The notes under the pieces: model-generated
The model's input: only the letters and a program-made list of their open reading frames with translations
Told to the model about the DNA's origin: nothing
Databases searched by the model: none
Position numbers and translations under genes: made by a program
Part shown: piece after piece, positions 9,043 to 15,949 of the stretch
Numbering within the stretch: the stretch's first letter is position 1
Layout: each line of letters begins with the position of its first letter
Origin: Bacteroides muris (ex Afrizal et al. 2022)
Lineage (GTDB): Bacteria > Bacteroidota > Bacteroidia > Bacteroidales > Bacteroidaceae
Assembly (NCBI RefSeq): GCF_004793475.1
Contig: NZ_SRYZ01000019.1
Span: 1 to 64,000 of the forward strand
Reading direction: 5' to 3'
DNA length: 64,000 nt

Positions 9043-9199
9043 GAAGCAGGCCGTATACAGTCCGTCAGACAGCCTGCTTCAGCCTATGGTAAAGATTTAT
9101 CTTCAGCCTGAAGATATAAATCTTTACCGTGAAGATTTACATCTTCACCTTGAATACATACATCTTCAACCTGAAGATAACCTTTCCTCATAGGCTGAA
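9043..9199. repeat. Nested array of palindromes
   Basis: At least five inverted repeats are stacked here: GAAGCAGGC (9043-9051) with 9072-9080; TTCAGCCTATG (9078-9088) with 9189-9199; a 39-bp near-palindrome (9089-9127) with 12-bp perfect outer arms and an inner CTTCAG/CTGAAG; GTGAAGAT (9129-9136) with 9141-9148; and ATCTTCA (9162-9168) with 9172-9178. The motif CTTCA/TGAAG recurs throughout. The transcript would fold strongly in either direction. The origin is unknown; it does not look like an insertion sequence end. Confidence 0.75.
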
Positions 9200-9504
9200 A
9201 CAGACTCATTCCCTGTGGCAGGCCGTCTTGCGAGCAGAGAGAGAGCCTCCGATGAAGGGAGTGTGGGGCCTGAGGGCGATATGTTCAAACCGCAGCCTGG
9301 AGGACTTGTGGCTTTTCGGCCTGATCGGACGGCTCTTCCATTGAAGGAAGTTGTCAGAATCCAGAAAGAATTATCCCCCTTCGGGCTCAGGAGTCTGAAT
9401 CCGATAGCTCTGTTAATGCTGAGCGATACTATCGCCACAAACTCCCGATAGCTCCCTAAAATGAAAGAAGCCTGGCCTGAATTGTGGTTTTTTTGGCAGA
9501 AAGT

Positions 9505-9535
9505 TTTGTAAATAAAGAAAGTATGTGTAATTTTG
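9505..9535 (+). promoter_or_regulatory. Promoter of rpsU
   Basis: TTTG (9505-9508), 19 nt, then TAATTTTG (9528-9535): a perfect Bacteroides sigma-ABfr promoter, giving a leader of roughly 50 nt before rpsU. Confidence 0.85.
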
Positions 9536-9589
9536 CCGCTCAATTTAATCGTGAGATTTTTTTAACCAATAACATTTAATTAAAACAAA

Positions 9590-9781
9590 ATGATTGTAGT
9601 ACCTGTAAAAGAAGGCGAAAACATTGAAAAAGCGCTGAAGAAATTCAAAAGAAAGTTTGAAAAAACTGGCACAGTTAAGGAGTTGAGACGCAGACAACAG
9701 TTTGATAAACCGTCTGTAACTAAAAGACTTAAAAAAGAACGCGCAGTTTACGTTCAACAACTTCAGCAAGTAGAAGATTAA
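9590..9781 (+). CDS. rpsU: 30S ribosomal protein bS21
   Basis: A 63-residue, highly basic small-subunit protein that sits near the 3' end of 16S rRNA. It begins MIVVPVKEGENIEKALKKFKR and has the family's basic middle (KELRRRQQFDKPSVTKRLKK). In Bacteroidota bS21 helps sequester the anti-Shine-Dalgarno sequence on the ribosome (known from Flavobacterium). Its own leader here has no Shine-Dalgarno motif. It has a strong promoter of its own and is followed by a recombinase gene and a ribosome-hibernation gene. Confidence 0.96.
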   Translation: MIVVPVKEGENIEKALKKFKRKFEKTGTVKELRRRQQFDKPSVTKRLKKERAVYVQQLQQVED

Positions 9782-9796
9782 TAATTCGTAAATTCC

Positions 9797-9828
9797 TTTG
9801 AATTATTGAATTCTTTTTCATAAATTCG
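9797..9828 (+). promoter_or_regulatory. Candidate promoter for the XerC/D-type recombinase gene
   Basis: TTTG (9797-9800), 20 nt, then TAAATTCG (9821-9828), one mismatch from the -7 consensus, 26 bp before the ATG at 9854. Confidence 0.5.
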
Positions 9829-9853
9829 TTGCATGATTTAGATATGTAGCGAT

Positions 9854-10738
9854 ATGTTGTTGACAGATTCTTTTCTTGACTACCTTCTGTACGAACGGAA
9901 TTATTCCAGAGGTACGGTCGAGTACTATCGGGCAGATATTCTTGAACTGCAGAAGTTTGGAGAAGAAATGTTGGGGAACTTTGCTCCGTCGGATGTAGAT
10001 GCGGGACTTGTTCGTGAATGGATTGCTTCCTTGATGGACAAGGGACTTGCCTCTAATACGATAAACCGGAAGCTGAGTTCTGTCCGGGCATACTATAAAT
10101 ACCTTCTGAGGAAAGGCGAGATTGCGGTAGACCCGTTGCGGAAAGTGACGGGACCCAAGAAGAAAAAGCCGCTTCCGGTATTCCTGAGAGAAGGCGAGAT
10201 GGATAGGTTGCTGGACGATATGGACTTTGGTGAAGGTTTTGAAGGGTGTCGCGACCGTATGATTATTGAAATGTTTTATGCCACCGGCATGCGACTTTCA
10301 GAATTGATAGGGCTGGATGACAAGGATGTCGATTTTTCGGCTTCTCTCGTTAAAGTGACGGGAAAGCGGAATAAGCAACGTCTTATACCTTTCGATGAGG
10401 AGCTGGGGTGCTCGATGCGGGAATATGTCAATGTGCGGAATGAAGCTGTTCCGGTTCGCTCGGATGCTTTTTTTGTCCGGAAGAACGGAAAGAGGCTTTA
10501 CCGCAGTATCGTAGCATGCCTTGTGAAACGAAACCTTTCGAAGGTAGTGACCGTAAAAAAACGAAGTCCCCACGTGCTGAGGCACACCTTTGCAACGGCT
10601 ATGCTGAACAATGGTGCTGATTTGGGCTCGATAAAAGAACTCCTCGGGCACGAGAGTCTGGCGACGACGGAAATATATACGCATACTACTTTCGAGGAAC
10701 TTAAAAAAGTGTATAATCAGGCTCATCCCCGGGCCTAA
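9854..10738 (+). CDS. Tyrosine recombinase XerC/XerD family
   Basis: A 294-residue recombinase, the usual length for XerC/XerD, which resolve chromosome dimers at dif. The N-terminal SAM-like domain (residues 1-90) includes NYSRGTVEYYRADI and SNTINRKLSSVRAYYKYL. The catalytic residues are complete: Arg in ATGMRLSELIGL, Lys in VTGKRNKQRLIP, His and Arg in HVLRHTFATAML (240 and 243), His in LLGHESL (266) and the Tyr nucleophile in TTEIYTH (275). It sits between rpsU and raiA. Which Xer partner it represents is not clear from sequence alone, so no symbol is given. Confidence 0.92.
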   Translation: MLLTDSFLDYLLYERNYSRGTVEYYRADILELQKFGEEMLGNFAPSDVDAGLVREWIASLMDKGLASNTINRKLSSVRAYYKYLLRKGEIAVDPLRKVTGPKKKKPLPVFLREGEMDRLLDDMDFGEGFEGCRDRMIIEMFYATGMRLSELIGLDDKDVDFSASLVKVTGKRNKQRLIPFDEELGCSMREYVNVRNEAVPVRSDAFFVRKNGKRLYRSIVACLVKRNLSKVVTVKKRSPHVLRHTFATAMLNNGADLGSIKELLGHESLATTEIYTHTTFEELKKVYNQAHPRA

Positions 10739-10741
10739 AGT

Positions 10742-10752
10742 AAAAAGGAGGT
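10742..10752 (+). promoter_or_regulatory. Strong Shine-Dalgarno sequence before raiA
   Basis: AAAAAGGAGGT ends 4 nt before the raiA ATG and is complementary to the conserved 3' end of 16S rRNA over nine bases. This stands out because most genes in this window lack any such motif. Confidence 0.8.
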
Positions 10753-10756
10753 AAGT

Positions 10757-11056
10757 ATGGAAGTAAGAATTCAATCGATTCACTTTGATGCGTCAGAGCA
10801 ATTGCAATCTTTCATTCAAAAGAAAGCTGCTAAGTTGGAGAAATTTTACGACGATATAAAGAAAGTAGAGGTGTCATTAAAGGTGGTGAAACCGGAAGCA
10901 GCCGAAAATAAAGAAGCCGGAGTGAAAGTAATGGTTCCCAATGGCGAGTTTTATGCAAACAAGGTCTGTGATACGTTTGAAGAAGCCGTGGATTTATGTC
11001 TGGAAGCTTTGGAAAAACAGCTGGTTAAGTACAAGGAAAAACAACGAAACAAATAA
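10757..11056 (+). CDS. raiA: Ribosome hibernation-promoting factor, short HPF/RaiA family
   Basis: A 99-residue protein that, in characterised relatives, binds the 30S decoding region and silences or dimerises ribosomes in slow growth. The beta-alpha-beta-beta-beta-alpha fold is recognisable: MEVRIQSIHFDASEQLQSFI, then KLEKFYDDIKKVEVSLKVV and the C-terminal helix FEEAVDLCLEALEKQLVKY. It lacks the C-terminal dimerisation domain of long HPF. It starts 18 bp after the recombinase gene with a near-perfect Shine-Dalgarno site, unlike its neighbours. The choice between the names hpf and raiA is convention. Confidence 0.92.
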   Translation: MEVRIQSIHFDASEQLQSFIQKKAAKLEKFYDDIKKVEVSLKVVKPEAAENKEAGVKVMVPNGEFYANKVCDTFEEAVDLCLEALEKQLVKYKEKQRNK

Positions 11057-11070
11057 TTTTCCGCTAAAAT

Positions 11071-11101
11071 TTTGCGGGTAAAAAATAAATGCCTAAATTT
11101 G
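11071..11101 (+). promoter_or_regulatory. Promoter of the tRNA-tuf unit
   Basis: TTTG (11071-11074), 19 nt, then TAAATTTG (11094-11101): a perfect promoter. Its -33 box lies in a small dyad (CCGC 11061-11064 with GCGG 11074-11077), and its -7 box abuts the 5' arm of the terminator-like stem at 11101-11147. Confidence 0.85.
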
Positions 11102-11147
11102 CAGCCGTTTCGCTCACGTAATGAATGTTACGGTTGCATTTTTTTTT
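11101..11147 (+). terminator. Terminator for the upstream transcript, overlapping the tRNA promoter
   Basis: GCAGCCGT (11101-11108) pairs with ACGGTTGC (11130-11137) and is followed by A and nine T (11139-11147). An inner CGTAA/TTACG stem (11117-11132) can stack inside. A transcript from raiA would carry both arms and terminate. One starting at the tRNA promoter would begin inside or after the 5' arm and could escape. Confidence 0.65.
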
Positions 11148-11153
11148 GAGCTT

Positions 11154-11227
11154 GCCTCTTTAGCTCAGTTGGCCAGAGCACGTGATTTGTAATCTCGGGG
11201 TCGTTGGTTCGAATCCGACAAGAGGCT
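11154..11227 (+). tRNA. tRNA-Thr, anticodon TGT
   Basis: Cloverleaf with acceptor GCCTCTT (11154-11160) paired to AAGAGGC (11220-11226), D-arm GCTC/GAGC, anticodon loop TTTGTAA (TGT, reads ACA and related Thr codons) and T-arm GTTGG TTCGAAT CCGAC. One T-T mismatch is visible in the anticodon stem. CCA is not encoded. Confidence 0.95.
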
Positions 11228-11357
11228 CGCTTAGGAGATAGAGTTGAATGATTTCTTCTCTTCATGGAGTGAAGGCGATATGAAAACGGAAGATTGTCCG
11301 GATAAAGTCGCTCTGTGATGATTCAGTTAAGGAAAAAAGAGTTCTTTTATAATCTAG

Positions 11358-11440
11358 GGGCAAATACCAGAGTGGCCAAATGGGGCAGACTGTAAATCTG
11401 CTGGCTTACGCCTTCGGTGGTTCGAATCCATCTTTGCCCA
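11358..11440 (+). tRNA. tRNA-Tyr, anticodon GTA
   Basis: Acceptor GGGCAAA (11358-11364) pairs with TTTGCCC (11433-11439). The anticodon loop is CTGTAAA (GTA). A long variable arm (CTGGCTTACGCCTTCGG region) marks it as class II, as expected for bacterial tRNA-Tyr. CCA is not encoded. It follows tRNA-Thr(TGT) by 130 bp of sequence with no other feature. Confidence 0.95.
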
Positions 11441-11457
11441 CAACTCTTATTCTTCTT

Positions 11458-11529
<72 letters not shown>

Positions 11530-11579
11530 CACAATGATGTAAAAGCTGATTATTAATCAAATAAATAACAAGTAAAGCT

Positions 11580-12764
11580 ATGGCTAAAGAGAAATTCGAA
11601 CGTACCAAACCGCACGTAAACATTGGTACAATTGGTCACGTTGACCACGGTAAAACCACGTTGACAGCTGCTATCACTACAGTGTTGGCAAAAAAAGGTC
11701 TTTCTGAGTTGCGCTCTTTCGATTCAATCGATAACGCTCCTGAAGAAAAGGAAAGAGGTATCACTATCAATACTTCTCACGTAGAGTATGAAACAGCTAA
11801 CCGTCACTACGCTCACGTAGACTGTCCGGGTCACGCTGACTACGTAAAGAACATGGTAACTGGTGCTGCTCAGATGGACGGTGCTATCATCGTAGTTGCT
11901 GCTACTGATGGTCCGATGCCTCAGACTCGTGAACACATCTTGCTGGCTCGTCAGGTAAACGTTCCGAGATTGGTTGTATTCATGAACAAGTGCGACATGG
12001 TAGACGATGCTGAAATGTTGGAGCTCGTTGAAATGGAAATGCGCGAACTGCTTTCAGCTTACGAATTCGACGGTGACAACACTCCGTTCATCCAAGGTTC
12101 TGCTCTTGGTGCATTGAATGGTGTTGAGAAGTGGGAAGAAAAAGTTATGGAGCTGATGGAAGCTTGCGATACTTGGATTCCTCTGCCTCCGCGTGACATT
12201 GATAAACCGTTCTTGATGCCGGTTGAAGATGTATTCTCAATCACTGGTCGTGGTACTGTAGCTACTGGTCGTATCGAAGCTGGTGTTATTCATGTAGGTG
12301 ACGAAGTTGAAATCCTCGGTTTGGGTGAAGACAAGAAGTCTGTTGTAACAGGCGTTGAAATGTTCCGTAAATTGCTGGATCAGGGTGAAGCCGGTGATAA
12401 CGTAGGTTTGCTGCTCCGCGGTATCGACAAGAACGAAATCAAACGTGGTATGGTTCTTTGTAAGCCGGGTCAGATTAAGCCTCACTCTAAGTTCAAAGCT
12501 TCTATCTACGTTTTGAAGAAAGAAGAAGGTGGTCGTCACACTCCGTTCCATAACAAATATCGTCCTCAGTTCTATCTGCGTACTATGGACTGTACAGGTG
12601 AAATCTCTCTTCCGGAAGGAACTGAAATGGTAATGCCTGGTGATAACGTAGAAATTACTGTAGAACTGATTTACCCGGTAGCATTGAACGTAGGTCTGCG
12701 TTTCGCTATCCGCGAAGGTGGTCGTACGGTAGGATCTGGTCAGATTACTGAAATTCTTGACTAA
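11580..12764 (+). CDS. tuf: Elongation factor Tu
   Basis: A 394-residue GTPase that delivers aminoacyl-tRNA to the ribosome. G1 ([10 protein letters not shown] near residue 19), switch II (DCPGHADY near 81), NKCDM (near 136) and the two C-terminal beta-barrels (for example [13 protein letters not shown] and [15 protein letters not shown]) are intact. Unlike in many proteobacteria, this tuf sits after three tRNA genes and ahead of tRNA-Trp and secE rather than after fusA, and it is the only copy in the window. Confidence 0.99.
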   Translation: MAKEKFERTKPHVNIGTIGHVDHGKTTLTAAITTVLAKKGLSELRSFDSIDNAPEEKERGITINTSHVEYETANRHYAHVDCPGHADYVKNMVTGAAQMDGAIIVVAATDGPMPQTREHILLARQVNVPRLVVFMNKCDMVDDAEMLELVEMEMRELLSAYEFDGDNTPFIQGSALGALNGVEKWEEKVMELMEACDTWIPLPPRDIDKPFLMPVEDVFSITGRGTVATGRIEAGVIHVGDEVEILGLGEDKKSVVTGVEMFRKLLDQGEAGDNVGLLLRGIDKNEIKRGMVLCKPGQIKPHSKFKASIYVLKKEEGGRHTPFHNKYRPQFYLRTMDCTGEISLPEGTEMVMPGDNVEITVELIYPVALNVGLRFAIREGGRTVGSGQITEILD

Positions 12765-12780
12765 TCACCAATATAATCTT

Positions 12781-12812
12781 AATCAGTTCCCGGTGTTTAT
12801 CGGGAACTGATT
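12781..12812 (+). terminator. Hairpin after tuf
   Basis: A 12-bp perfect stem (AATCAGTTCCCG 12781-12792 with its complement at 12801-12812) with an 8-nt loop but no clear T-run. It may be a partial terminator, or a processing or stability signal between tuf and tRNA-Trp. Confidence 0.6.
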
Positions 12813-12820
12813 ATGTTCAA

Positions 12821-12893
12821 ACGGGAGTAGCTCAGTTGGTAGAGCACCGGTCTCCAAAACCGGGTGTCGGGAGTTCGAGCCTCTCCTCCCGTG
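12821..12893 (+). tRNA. tRNA-Trp, anticodon CCA
   Basis: Acceptor ACGGGAG (12821-12827) pairs with CTCCCGT (12886-12892) with discriminator G. The anticodon stem CCGGT/ACCGG encloses CTCCAAA (CCA). It lies 14 bp ahead of secE, the common bacterial trnW-secE-nusG arrangement. Confidence 0.96.
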
Positions 12894-12907
12894 CTAATAT
12901 TTTTGAA

Positions 12908-13096
12908 ATGAAGAAGATTGTAGCTTATTTAAAAGAAACTTACGACGAACTTGTTCATAAAGTGTCGTGGCCTACGTATTCTGAACTTACTAACAGTGCA
13001 GTAGTTGTTTTATATGCTTCCCTACTAATTGCAGTGGTAGTATTCGCGATGGACTTCTGTTTTCAGCATCTGATGGAATTTGTTTATCCACATTAA
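12908..13096 (+). CDS. secE: Preprotein translocase subunit SecE
   Basis: A 62-residue single-span subunit of the SecYEG channel. The conserved amphipathic stretch ETYDELVHKVSWPTYSEL precedes one transmembrane helix (about residues 30-52). The start is the ATG at 12908, giving MKKIVAYLKE; an open frame extends upstream into tRNA-Trp but is not coding. The tRNA is immediately upstream and nusG starts 12 bp downstream. Confidence 0.95.
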   Translation: MKKIVAYLKETYDELVHKVSWPTYSELTNSAVVVLYASLLIAVVVFAMDFCFQHLMEFVYPH

Positions 13097-13108
13097 ACGT
13101 AAGAAGAA

Positions 13109-13651
13109 ATGTCTGAGATTGAAAAGAAATGGTACGTTCTGCGTGCTATTAGCGGAAAAGAAGCTAAGGTAAAGGAATACCTTGAAGCTGATATCAAAAA
13201 CAGCGACCTTGGTGATTACGTATCTCAGGTATTGATTCCTACCGAAAAGGTATATCAGGTTCGCAATGGTAAGAAAATTGTGAAAGAGAGAAGTTATCTT
13301 CCTGGTTACGTTTTGGTGGAGGCTGCTCTGGTGGGTGAGGTTGCTCACCATCTGAGAAATATTCCTAATGTGATAGGGTTCTTGGGTGGTTCGGACAAAC
13401 CCGTACCTCTGAGACAGTCGGAAGTGAATCGTATACTTGGTACGGTCGACGAATTGCAGGAATCAGGTGAAGACTTGAATATCCCGTATGTGGTCGGCGA
13501 GACTGTAAAAGTGAATTACGGTCCGTTCAGTGGATTCAGTGGAATCATTGAAGAAGTGAACACCGAGAAGAAGAAACTGAAGGTCATGGTCAAGATATTC
13601 GGACGGAAGACTCCGCTCGAATTGGGCTTTATGCAAGTTGAAAAAGAATAG
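13109..13651 (+). CDS. nusG: Transcription termination/antitermination protein NusG
   Basis: A 180-residue NusG with an N-terminal NGN domain (KKWYVLRAISGKEAKVKEYL, then the RSYLPGYVLVEA hydrophobic patch that contacts RNA polymerase) and a C-terminal KOW domain (GPFSGFSGIIEEVN, about residues 131-178) that can bind NusE/S10 or Rho. It is the housekeeping copy, placed between secE and rplK. Specialised NusG paralogues (UpxY) in Bacteroides sit with capsule genes instead. Confidence 0.97.
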   Translation: MSEIEKKWYVLRAISGKEAKVKEYLEADIKNSDLGDYVSQVLIPTEKVYQVRNGKKIVKERSYLPGYVLVEAALVGEVAHHLRNIPNVIGFLGGSDKPVPLRQSEVNRILGTVDELQESGEDLNIPYVVGETVKVNYGPFSGFSGIIEEVNTEKKKLKVMVKIFGRKTPLELGFMQVEKE

Positions 13652-13710
13652 TGCAGGTGTTACGCTGTAGTATTCTTCATTAATATTTATACATATAAAT
13701 CAATTAGAAA

Positions 13711-14154
13711 ATGGCTAAAGAAGTTGCTGGATTAATCAAATTACAGATTAAAGGAGGCGCGGCAAATCCATCACCCCCAGTAGGACCTGCATTGGGTTCC
13801 AAGGGTATCAATATCATGGAGTTTTGCAAGCAATTCAACGCCAGAACCCAAGACAAAGCAGGAAAGATTCTTCCTGTGATTATCACTTACTACGCAGACA
13901 AGTCTTTCGATTTTGTAATCAAGACTCCTCCCGTGGCTATCCAGTTGTTGGAAGTGACGAAGCAAAAGAGTGGTTCTGCTGAGCCTAACCGTAAGAAGGT
14001 TGCCGAGATTACTTGGGAACAAGTTCGTACGATTGCTCAGGACAAAATGGTTGACTTGAACTGTTTCACTGTGGAAGCTGCCATGAAAATGGTTGCCGGT
14101 ACAGCTAGAAGTATGGGTATCGCTGTAAAAGGGGAGTTCCCGGTTAATAATTAA
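13711..14154 (+). CDS. rplK: 50S ribosomal protein uL11
   Basis: Binds the GTPase-associated centre of 23S rRNA and supports factor-dependent GTP hydrolysis. The N-terminal domain has the proline-rich switch ([20 protein letters not shown], residues 16-35) where thiostrepton acts in other bacteria. The C-terminal RNA-binding domain ends with [14 protein letters not shown]. At 147 residues it is normal length. It opens the rplK-rplA-rplJ-rplL block, 59 bp after nusG. Confidence 0.98.
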   Translation: MAKEVAGLIKLQIKGGAANPSPPVGPALGSKGINIMEFCKQFNARTQDKAGKILPVIITYYADKSFDFVIKTPPVAIQLLEVTKQKSGSAEPNRKKVAEITWEQVRTIAQDKMVDLNCFTVEAAMKMVAGTARSMGIAVKGEFPVNN

Positions 14155-14169
14155 TAAACTTCAATTAGA

Positions 14170-14868
14170 ATGGGTAAACTGACAAAAAATCAAAAGTTGG
14201 CTGCAGAAAAAATTGAAGCAGGGAAAGCATACTCTCTCAAGGAAGCTGCTCAGTTGGTAAAAGAAATCACTTATACCAAGTTTGACGCTTCTCTGGATAT
14301 TGACGTACGTTTGGGCGTTGACCCGCGTAAGGCCAACCAGATGGTGAGAGGTGTTGTATCACTTCCTCACGGTACTGGTAAGGTTGTACGCGTTTTGGTG
14401 CTTTGTACACCAGATGCTGAAGTTGCTGCAAAAGAAGCCGGAGCTGACTATGTTGGTCTTGACGAATATATTGAAAAGATCAAAGGTGGATGGACTGATA
14501 TTGATGTGATTATCACTATGCCGTCTATCATGGGTAAAATTGGTGCACTCGGTCGTGTGCTCGGTCCTCGTGGATTGATGCCTAACCCAAAGAGTGGCAC
14601 TGTAACTATGGATGTTGCTAAAGCTGTAAGAGAAGTAAAACAAGGCAAAATCGACTTCAAGGTTGACAAGAGTGGTATTGTTCATACTTCTATCGGTAAA
14701 GTTTCATTTAGTGCTGAGCAAATTCGTGACAATGCGAAAGAATTCATCTCTACTTTGAATAAATTGAAACCGACTGCAGCCAAGGGTACATATATTAAGA
14801 GTATTTATCTTTCTAGCACGATGAGTGCGGGCATCAAGATTGACCCGAAAACAGTAGAAGAAATCTAA
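14170..14868 (+). CDS. rplA: 50S ribosomal protein uL1
   Basis: Forms the mobile L1 stalk that guides deacylated tRNA out of the E site. The 232-residue protein has the two-domain pattern: [21 protein letters not shown] near the start, the inserted domain with [15 protein letters not shown] around residue 135-150, and the C-terminal return with [11 protein letters not shown]. In E. coli L1 represses its own operon by binding the leader; no such site was identified here. It is 15 bp from rplK and from rplJ. Confidence 0.98.
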   Translation: MGKLTKNQKLAAEKIEAGKAYSLKEAAQLVKEITYTKFDASLDIDVRLGVDPRKANQMVRGVVSLPHGTGKVVRVLVLCTPDAEVAAKEAGADYVGLDEYIEKIKGGWTDIDVIITMPSIMGKIGALGRVLGPRGLMPNPKSGTVTMDVAKAVREVKQGKIDFKVDKSGIVHTSIGKVSFSAEQIRDNAKEFISTLNKLKPTAAKGTYIKSIYLSSTMSAGIKIDPKTVEEI

Positions 14869-14883
14869 TAAAACGGAGTAATA

Positions 14884-15405
14884 ATGAGAAAGGAAGATAA
14901 AAGTACGATTATTGAGCAGATTGCTGCTACAGTGAAGGAATACGGTCACTTCTATTTGGTGGATACCACTGCCATGAATGCTGCTACAACCAGCATGTTG
15001 AGAAGAGAATGTTTCAAGGCTGACATCAAATTGATGGTAGTTAAGAATACATTGCTTCACAAGGCATTGGAGAGCCTGGAAGAAGACTTTTCTCCGCTTT
15101 ATGGTTCTCTGAAAGGTACAACTGCCGTAATGTTCAGCAACGTTGCTAACGCTCCGGCCAAGTTGATTAAAGATAAGGCTAAGAACGGTATTCCCGGACT
15201 GAAGGCTGCGTATGCGGAAGAAAGCTTCTATGTTGGTGCTGACCAGTTGGATGCTCTCGTAAGTATCAAGAGCAAGAATGAAGTTATTGCCGATATTGTT
15301 GCATTGCTGCAGTCACCGGCCAAGAATGTTATTTCTGCTCTGCAATCAGGTGGTAACACCCTCCACGGAGTTCTTAAGACTCTTGGTGAACGTCCCGAAG
15401 CGTAA
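14884..15405 (+). CDS. rplJ: 50S ribosomal protein uL10
   Basis: Base of the stalk that anchors bL12 dimers. The N-terminal rRNA-binding domain has FYLVDTTAMNAATTSMLRRE and KLMVVKNTLLHKALE. The C-terminal helix that binds bL12 covers about residues 135-165 (IADIVALLQSPAKNVISALQ). The 173-residue length is usual. The gap to rplL is 61 bp, larger than elsewhere in this block, and could hold a processing or translation-boosting site for rplL, which is made in excess. Confidence 0.97.
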   Translation: MRKEDKSTIIEQIAATVKEYGHFYLVDTTAMNAATTSMLRRECFKADIKLMVVKNTLLHKALESLEEDFSPLYGSLKGTTAVMFSNVANAPAKLIKDKAKNGIPGLKAAYAEESFYVGADQLDALVSIKSKNEVIADIVALLQSPAKNVISALQSGGNTLHGVLKTLGERPEA

Positions 15406-15466
15406 ATTTCGGAAAAAGAATTATATCAATTTATTTAGTATTTAAACAATTAAAAATCATACAAAA

Positions 15467-15844
15467 ATGGCAGATTTGAAAGCTTTTGCAGAACAATTAG
15501 TTAACTTGACAGTAAAAGAAGTTAATGAACTTGCAACAATCCTGAAAGAAGAATATGGTATTGAACCTGCTGCTGCAGCTGTAGCTGTTGCTGCTGGTCC
15601 TGCAGCCGGTGGTGCTGCTGCCGCAGAAGAAAAGACTTCTTTCGACGTAGTATTGAAGAGCGCTGGCTCAGCTAAACTTCAGGTAGTTAAAGCCGTTAAG
15701 GAAGCTTGCGGTCTTGGCTTGAAGGAAGCTAAGGACATGGTAGACGGTGCTCCTAGCGTAGTAAAAGAAGGTTTGGCTAAGGACGAAGCAGAATCATTGA
15801 AGAAAACATTGGAAGAAGCTGGAGCTGAAGTTGAACTTAAATAA
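15467..15844 (+). CDS. rplL: 50S ribosomal protein bL12 (L7/L12)
   Basis: Multi-copy stalk protein that recruits translation GTPases. It has an N-terminal dimerisation domain (residues 1-33, [20 protein letters not shown]), an Ala/Gly-rich hinge ([14 protein letters not shown] region, about 36-55) and a C-terminal factor-binding domain with [19 protein letters not shown]. At 125 residues it is normal. A strong hairpin with a T-run follows, consistent with more rplL than rpoB transcript. Confidence 0.98.
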   Translation: MADLKAFAEQLVNLTVKEVNELATILKEEYGIEPAAAAVAVAAGPAAGGAAAAEEKTSFDVVLKSAGSAKLQVVKAVKEACGLGLKEAKDMVDGAPSVVKEGLAKDEAESLKKTLEEAGAEVELK

Positions 15845-15869
15845 CATTAGCCTGTAAATCAGGTAATTC

Positions 15870-15908
15870 GGTTAGGAACCCTTAGTGAAAAGGGTTCTTA
15901 ACCTTTTT
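15870..15908 (+). terminator. Attenuator-like hairpin between rplL and rpoB
   Basis: A 14-bp stem (15870-15883 with 15890-15903, one G-T wobble) and a 6-nt loop are followed directly by five T. It has the form of an intrinsic terminator but sits 26 bp after rplL and 41 bp before rpoB in the same operon, as the partial terminator does in E. coli. Partial read-through would lower RNA polymerase subunit expression relative to bL12. Confidence 0.8.
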
Positions 15909-15949
15909 GTGTATATATTTAAAATTAAGTTCTACAAATCCATTAACAG

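Larger units (their letters stand above)
8885..9589. other. 700-bp intergenic region between divergent genes
   Basis: Spacer between aminopeptidase P (minus) and rpsU (plus). It holds promoter boxes at both ends and a nested palindrome array (9043-9199). I see no credible gene in 9200-9504: the reading frames there are short, lack plausible starts and resemble no family I know. Confidence 0.7.

Noticed and set aside
8966..9193. Open frame through the palindrome array with repeated EDxxLxxEDLHL-like residues
   Set aside because: The peptide periodicity is produced by the DNA palindromes; there is no ribosome site, no family likeness and a poor start.
12836..12907. Longer SecE starting inside tRNA-Trp
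   Set aside because: The upstream extension reads the tRNA gene; the ATG at 12908 gives the normal SecE length.
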